Assembly: GCA_002308955.1 (NCBI GenBank)
Contig: DBWJ01000024.1
Span: forward strand, 1 to 8,694
From: Lachnoclostridium sp. UBA1241
GTDB lineage: Bacteria; Bacillota; Clostridia; Lachnospirales; Lachnospiraceae
Direction of reading: 5' to 3'
Length of the DNA stretch: 8,694 nt
Positions 6,382 through 8,694 of the stretch are shown here, one piece after another; positions within the stretch are counted from its first letter, which is position 1; every line of letters starts with the position of its first letter. The notes under the pieces were generated by a model. That model worked only from the letters and a program-made list of their open reading frames with translations, was not told the DNA's origin and made no database searches. Both the position numbers and the translations under genes were made by a program.

Positions 6382-7629
6382 TTACTGAAATACTCCGATG
6401 AAGAGCGGAATGTTGCTAATATCGTCCATGATCATGTACAGGAACGGATGGTCCAGATTGACATAGTAATACGGCTCCGGCTCCATCACACAGGCAGCCT
6501 CCATGGTAATTGCGGTAACCGCAGCGGCTTCCGTTCCCTTCTCGTCGACCTTGATGAAGGTCTTATGGATAACCTGGCTAACCATGAGCTTCTCGTCCTC
6601 GGTAATCGCGGAGAAATCCGCTTTCGAGGTGAACGCATCCTCCATGCCGAGTCTTTTGAGCATATTATTAAGCGTCACTTCGCTCCTGTCCTCAAACTTC
6701 GGCATACTTACCGTAATGCCCGAGCTCGGTCTGTACGGTACGTTCGTAAAATCGAACGCGGCAAGTACGTCCTCAAGCGTATGGCCGTCCTTCGGAAGAA
6801 TCGCGCGGAAGGAGTAACCGTTCTCGTATTTCTTATCCATTCCGGTCATATAATCGTTCTCAAAATAACGATCCGCGCTGCCGAACATCATATTGATTTC
6901 TTCTTCGCTTCCGTCCGCATGGTAGAACGGTTTCTTAGCGGTATCATCCTCATAGAACGGTTCCCGCCATATGCCGTCAAATGTCATCGCGTTAATCAGT
7001 ACCATCGCCTGATCGTCGGTAAGCGAATCGAGAACCTTTTTGATGCGATGCTTCGTATTCTCATCCACCCAGTTGTTGATGGCTTCAAGCGTTTCCGAAT
7101 CGGAGAACGGTGCGCGCATGACGGCGCTTCGGTAGTAGTTTCCGCATGTCTTAAGGAAGGCATCCTTCACGCTCATCTTAAGGTTTTCATTCAGCCAGAT
7201 GGAATTGGCGGTCCGGACGATATCCTTTTTGTCGCCGTACTGCATCAGATACGCAACAGCGTTGTTGCTGACATCGTCGCTAACGCCGAACATCTCTTCG
7301 ATCTGCTTCTTCGTTTCACCGCTTGCGCCGTTATTCAGCATGCTGACGGCAGCGTATACGGAATACGGGGAAATCAGAATGTTCTGTCCCTTCTTATAGC
7401 ACTGAAGAAGCAGATTCACGGAGAAAGCATTAAAGCCCTCCGAGAAATCAGCCCCCGGAACGTGAACCTCCGGTGTTTCGGACGCCGATCCGGCGGTCAG
7501 TTCCTGTGCCGCGACCTCCGAGCCGTTCCGCTTCGAGCCCTTCTTCTTATCGGACTCATCAGCGCCGCAAGCCGTAAGGCTTAAAAGCAGGATCATAATA
7601 AGTAATCCCGAGATAATTTTCTTCATCAT
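6382..7629 (-). CDS. Lipoprotein serpin, first of the pair
   Basis: A 415-residue serpin with lipoprotein signal and lipobox LTAC (Cys21), a charged Gly/Ser/Glu linker (22-61) and a full serpin core. Seen: NILISPYSVYAAVSMLNNGA (83-102), LINAMTFDGIWREPF (211-225), the hinge EKGTEAAAVTA (363-373), and the C-terminal signature VNLDHPFLYMI (390-400), which fits the PROSITE serpin pattern. The hinge is fully of the inhibitory type. By counting from P15 Gly365 the predicted P1-P1' is Ala379-Cys380; a small P1 would suit an elastase-like protease, but this is only a prediction. Inhibitory serpins trap the protease covalently after cleavage of this loop. Two ATG codons stand side by side (7629 and 7626); GGAG is 4 bases from the first and 7 from the second, so initiation at 7626 is quite possible. 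It is the first gene of the four-gene operon and resembles its neighbour along its length, pointing to an old tandem duplication. Confidence 0.95.
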   Translation of the reverse strand: MMKKIISGLLIMILLLSLTACGADESDKKKGSKRNGSEVAAQELTAGSASETPEVHVPGADFSEGFNAFSVNLLLQCYKKGQNILISPYSVYAAVSMLNNGASGETKKQIEEMFGVSDDVSNNAVAYLMQYGDKKDIVRTANSIWLNENLKMSVKDAFLKTCGNYYRSAVMRAPFSDSETLEAINNWVDENTKHRIKKVLDSLTDDQAMVLINAMTFDGIWREPFYEDDTAKKPFYHADGSEEEINMMFGSADRYFENDYMTGMDKKYENGYSFRAILPKDGHTLEDVLAAFDFTNVPYRPSSGITVSMPKFEDRSEVTLNNMLKRLGMEDAFTSKADFSAITEDEKLMVSQVIHKTFIKVDEKGTEAAAVTAITMEAACVMEPEPYYYVNLDHPFLYMIMDDISNIPLFIGVFQ

Positions 7630-7748
7630 AATTCTCCAACCCTTTCACGAAACCTTTGTTTCGTTTTTCTTTTTGATACTTCTTAAATGCTTCGGAACGG
7701 GGAACGGTCACATTTTCCGATACAAAAGTGATACTTTTTTCAGACAAC
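7630..7748 (-). promoter_or_regulatory. Leader/promoter region of the serpin operon, rich in short repeats
   Basis: The region between the efp terminator and the first serpin must hold the operon promoter. No good sigma-A promoter is visible. A weak ECF-like candidate is TGAAAA (7742-7737) and CGGA (7719-7716), 17 bp apart. Repeats seen: GTATC three times on the minus strand (7734-7730, 7723-7719, 7679-7675), the first and third within AAGTATCA; tandem CCGTTCC heptamers (7707-7694); and an inverted repeat ACGAAAC/GTTTCGT with a 4-base spacer (7647-7664) just upstream of the ribosome binding site. These look like regulator sites or leader structure, but no known operator is recognised. Confidence 0.45.
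7647..7664. repeat. 7-bp inverted repeat just upstream of the first serpin
   Basis: ACGAAAC and GTTTCGT are perfect complements separated by four bases. On the minus-strand transcript the hairpin would end about 10 bases before the GGAG ribosome binding site, where it could act as an operator or affect translation. Neither is shown. Confidence 0.5.
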
Positions 7749-7782
7749 AAAAAAAGCCCCCTCCGCATAATGCGGAGAGGGC
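7749..7782 (-). terminator. Rho-independent terminator after efp
   Basis: On the minus strand, GCCC (7782-7779) and CTCCGCA (7777-7771) pair with TGCGGAG (7767-7761) and GGGC (7759-7756): an 11-pair stem with one C/A mismatch and a three-base loop, followed by seven T (7755-7749). It starts 12 bp after the efp stop and cleanly separates efp from the serpin operon. Confidence 0.93.
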
Positions 7783-7794
7783 CGGAAATCCGGA

Positions 7795-8352
7795 TTAAAC
7801 TCTCTTCATGTACTCGCCGGTACGGGTGTCGATCTGAATCGTCTCGCCTTCGTTTACGAAAAGCGGAACCATAACGGTTGCACCGGTCTCAACGGTTGCG
7901 GGCTTCGTAGCGCCGGTAGCGGTATCGCCCTTGAAGCCGGGCTCGGTAGCCGTAATCTGAAGCTCTACGAAAAGCGGAGGCTCGATGGAGAAAATCTGTC
8001 CCTGATGGGAAAGGGTCTTAACCATCTCGTTCTCCTTAACGAACTTCATTGCGTCGCCGCACTGATCCTCGGTCAGGGAAATCTGATCGAAGGTCTCGGT
8101 GTTCATGAAGTTGTACATGTCACCGTCTTTATAAAGATACTGCATGTCTGCTCTCTCGATGTGAGCCTGCGGATACTTATCGGTAGGACGGAACGTCGTT
8201 TCAACAACGCCGCCGTTCTTGATATCCTTCATCTTGGTGCGTACGAAAGCCGCGCCCTTACCGGGCTTAACATGCTGGAATTCAATTACCTGCAAAACTT
8301 TGCCGTCAATCTCAAGCGTAATGCCGTTTCTGAAATCGCCTGCTGAAATCAT
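7795..8352 (-). CDS. efp: Translation elongation factor P
   Basis: A 185-residue, full-length EF-P. It binds between the ribosomal P and E sites and relieves stalling at proline runs. Seen: an N-terminal KOW-like domain (1-60) with the loop HVKPGKGAAFVRTK, where Lys32 is the tip residue that many bacteria modify (in B. subtilis Lys32 carries 5-aminopentanol); then two OB-fold domains (about 65-125 and 130-185), ending in the family signature IDTRTGEYMKRV. The ATG at 8352 has a perfect AGGAGG site 7 bases upstream. pepP directly before efp is a widespread Bacillota arrangement. It has its own probable promoter and a strong terminator, so it need not share a transcript with the serpins. Confidence 0.98.
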   Translation of the reverse strand: MISAGDFRNGITLEIDGKVLQVIEFQHVKPGKGAAFVRTKMKDIKNGGVVETTFRPTDKYPQAHIERADMQYLYKDGDMYNFMNTETFDQISLTEDQCGDAMKFVKENEMVKTLSHQGQIFSIEPPLFVELQITATEPGFKGDTATGATKPATVETGATVMVPLFVNEGETIQIDTRTGEYMKRV

Positions 8353-8393
8353 AAATCATCCTCCTAATATATCCTTCTAGATAACCGCTACAT

Positions 8394-8422
8394 AGTTTAT
8401 CGTAACTTGTGGCATTTTTCAA
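8394..8422 (-). promoter_or_regulatory. Probable sigma-A promoter of efp
   Basis: On the minus strand TTGAAA (8422-8417) and TAAACT (8399-8394) are separated by 17 bp. The -35 matches consensus at five of six positions and the -10 at four of six. It lies in the 78-bp gap after pepP, and no terminator is visible there, so efp may also receive read-through from pepP. Confidence 0.6.
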
Positions 8423-8430
8423 CCATTTTT

Positions 8431-8694
8431 TTACAGTTCCAGTAACTTTTTCTCCGAATGCGCCAGATTCTCGCATCCGTCCTCCGTGATTACGACCATA
8501 TCCTCGATGCGGACGCCGCCGAAATCCTTTACGTAGATGCCCGGTTCAACGGTCATCAGCATGCCCGCCCGAAGCACTCTCGTATCCCGCATATTGCAGT
8601 TCGGATCCTCGTGAATCTTAAGGCCGACGCTGTGGCCGAGGCCGTGTCCGAAGCAGTCGCCGTAACCGCCTTCACGGATCATATCGCGGGCAAT
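8431..8694 (-). CDS. pepP: Xaa-Pro aminopeptidase (M24 family), C-terminal fragment
   Basis: The last 87 codons of a gene that starts beyond the right edge; the frame is open to base 8694. M24 'pita-bread' metallopeptidases remove N-terminal residues that precede proline, using two metal ions, in the cytoplasm. Seen: YGDCFGHGLGHSVGLKIHEDP, which contains the metal-binding/catalytic His region; MLMTVEPGIYV with a metal-ligand Glu; and GVRIEDMVVIT with the last ligand Glu, in the correct order and spacing for the family. The position before efp matches papA/yqhT of B. subtilis. The symbol is by family; it could be named papA or pepQ depending on the missing N-terminal domain. Confidence 0.93.
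   Translation of the reverse strand: MARDMIREGGYGDCFGHGLGHSVGLKIHEDPNCNMRDTRVLRAGMLMTVEPGIYVKDFGGVRIEDMVVITEDGCENLAHSEKKLLEL

Noticed and set aside
6259..7584. A 441-codon open frame on the plus strand, opposite the first serpin and the start of the second
   Set aside because: It lies fully antisense to clear serpin genes, crosses the junction between them, has no recognisable domain and a composition rich in Arg, His, Ile and Leu as expected from a reverse-frame shadow.
7559..7768. A 69-codon minus-strand frame in the serpin leader
   Set aside because: It would start inside the efp terminator hairpin, has no ribosome binding site and runs out of frame into the first serpin's signal peptide.
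3634..7782. Possible mobile element carrying the serpin cassette
   Set aside because: No transposase, integrase, terminal inverted repeats, target duplication or tRNA attachment site was seen at either boundary; only the terminators mark the edges.

Overview
The window comes from a low-to-moderate GC Gram-positive bacterium of the Bacillota, most likely a gut- or mouth-type member of the Clostridia (Lachnospiraceae-like). Three things point there: the gene order pepP-efp-...-asp23-nusB-xseA-xseB-ispA-dxs, which is a Bacillota chromosomal backbone; the strong AGGAGG-type ribosome binding sites; and the sigma-A-type promoters. All genes lie on the minus strand, so transcription runs from high to low coordinates. 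Both ends of the window cut through a gene: pepP at the right edge and dxs at the left edge.

Region by region, in transcription order: (1) 8694-8431, the C-terminus of an M24 Xaa-Pro aminopeptidase, followed by efp (8352-7795) with its own probable promoter and a strong rho-independent terminator (7782-7749). (2) 7629-3688, a compact four-gene cassette: two tandem lipoprotein serpins (7629-6382 and 6371-5064), a GTG-started ECF sigma factor (5045-4557) and a single-pass membrane protein that looks like its anti-sigma factor (4560-3688). The gaps are 10 bp and 18 bp, then a 4-bp ATGA overlap, and a terminator closes the unit (3668-3634). (3) 3526-3140, an Asp23/Gls24 protein with a clear extended -10 promoter and its own terminator. 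(4) 3018 to the left edge, nusB-xseA-xseB-ispA-dxs, packed with overlaps or 2-7 bp gaps.

The housekeeping parts supply translation elongation (EF-P), antitermination (NusB), exonuclease VII (XseA/XseB) and the front end of isoprenoid synthesis (Dxs, IspA). The striking point is region 2. In Bacillus subtilis and many clostridia, the slot between efp and the asp23/nusB block holds the spoIIIAA-AH sporulation operon (plus accBC in Bacillus). Here the slot holds a terminator-bounded serpin plus ECF sigma/anti-sigma module instead. The simplest reading is a non-sporulating lineage that lost spoIIIA from this site and carries a surface protease-inhibitor operon there, probably controlled by its own extracytoplasmic-function sigma factor. 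That the system senses and blocks host or competitor proteases is an inference, not shown by the sequence.

No tRNA, rRNA, CRISPR array, insertion sequence or phage gene was seen. No gene-free stretch exceeds 300 bases; the longest are about 165 bp (upstream of the first serpin) and about 160 bp (upstream of asp23), and both hold regulatory signals.
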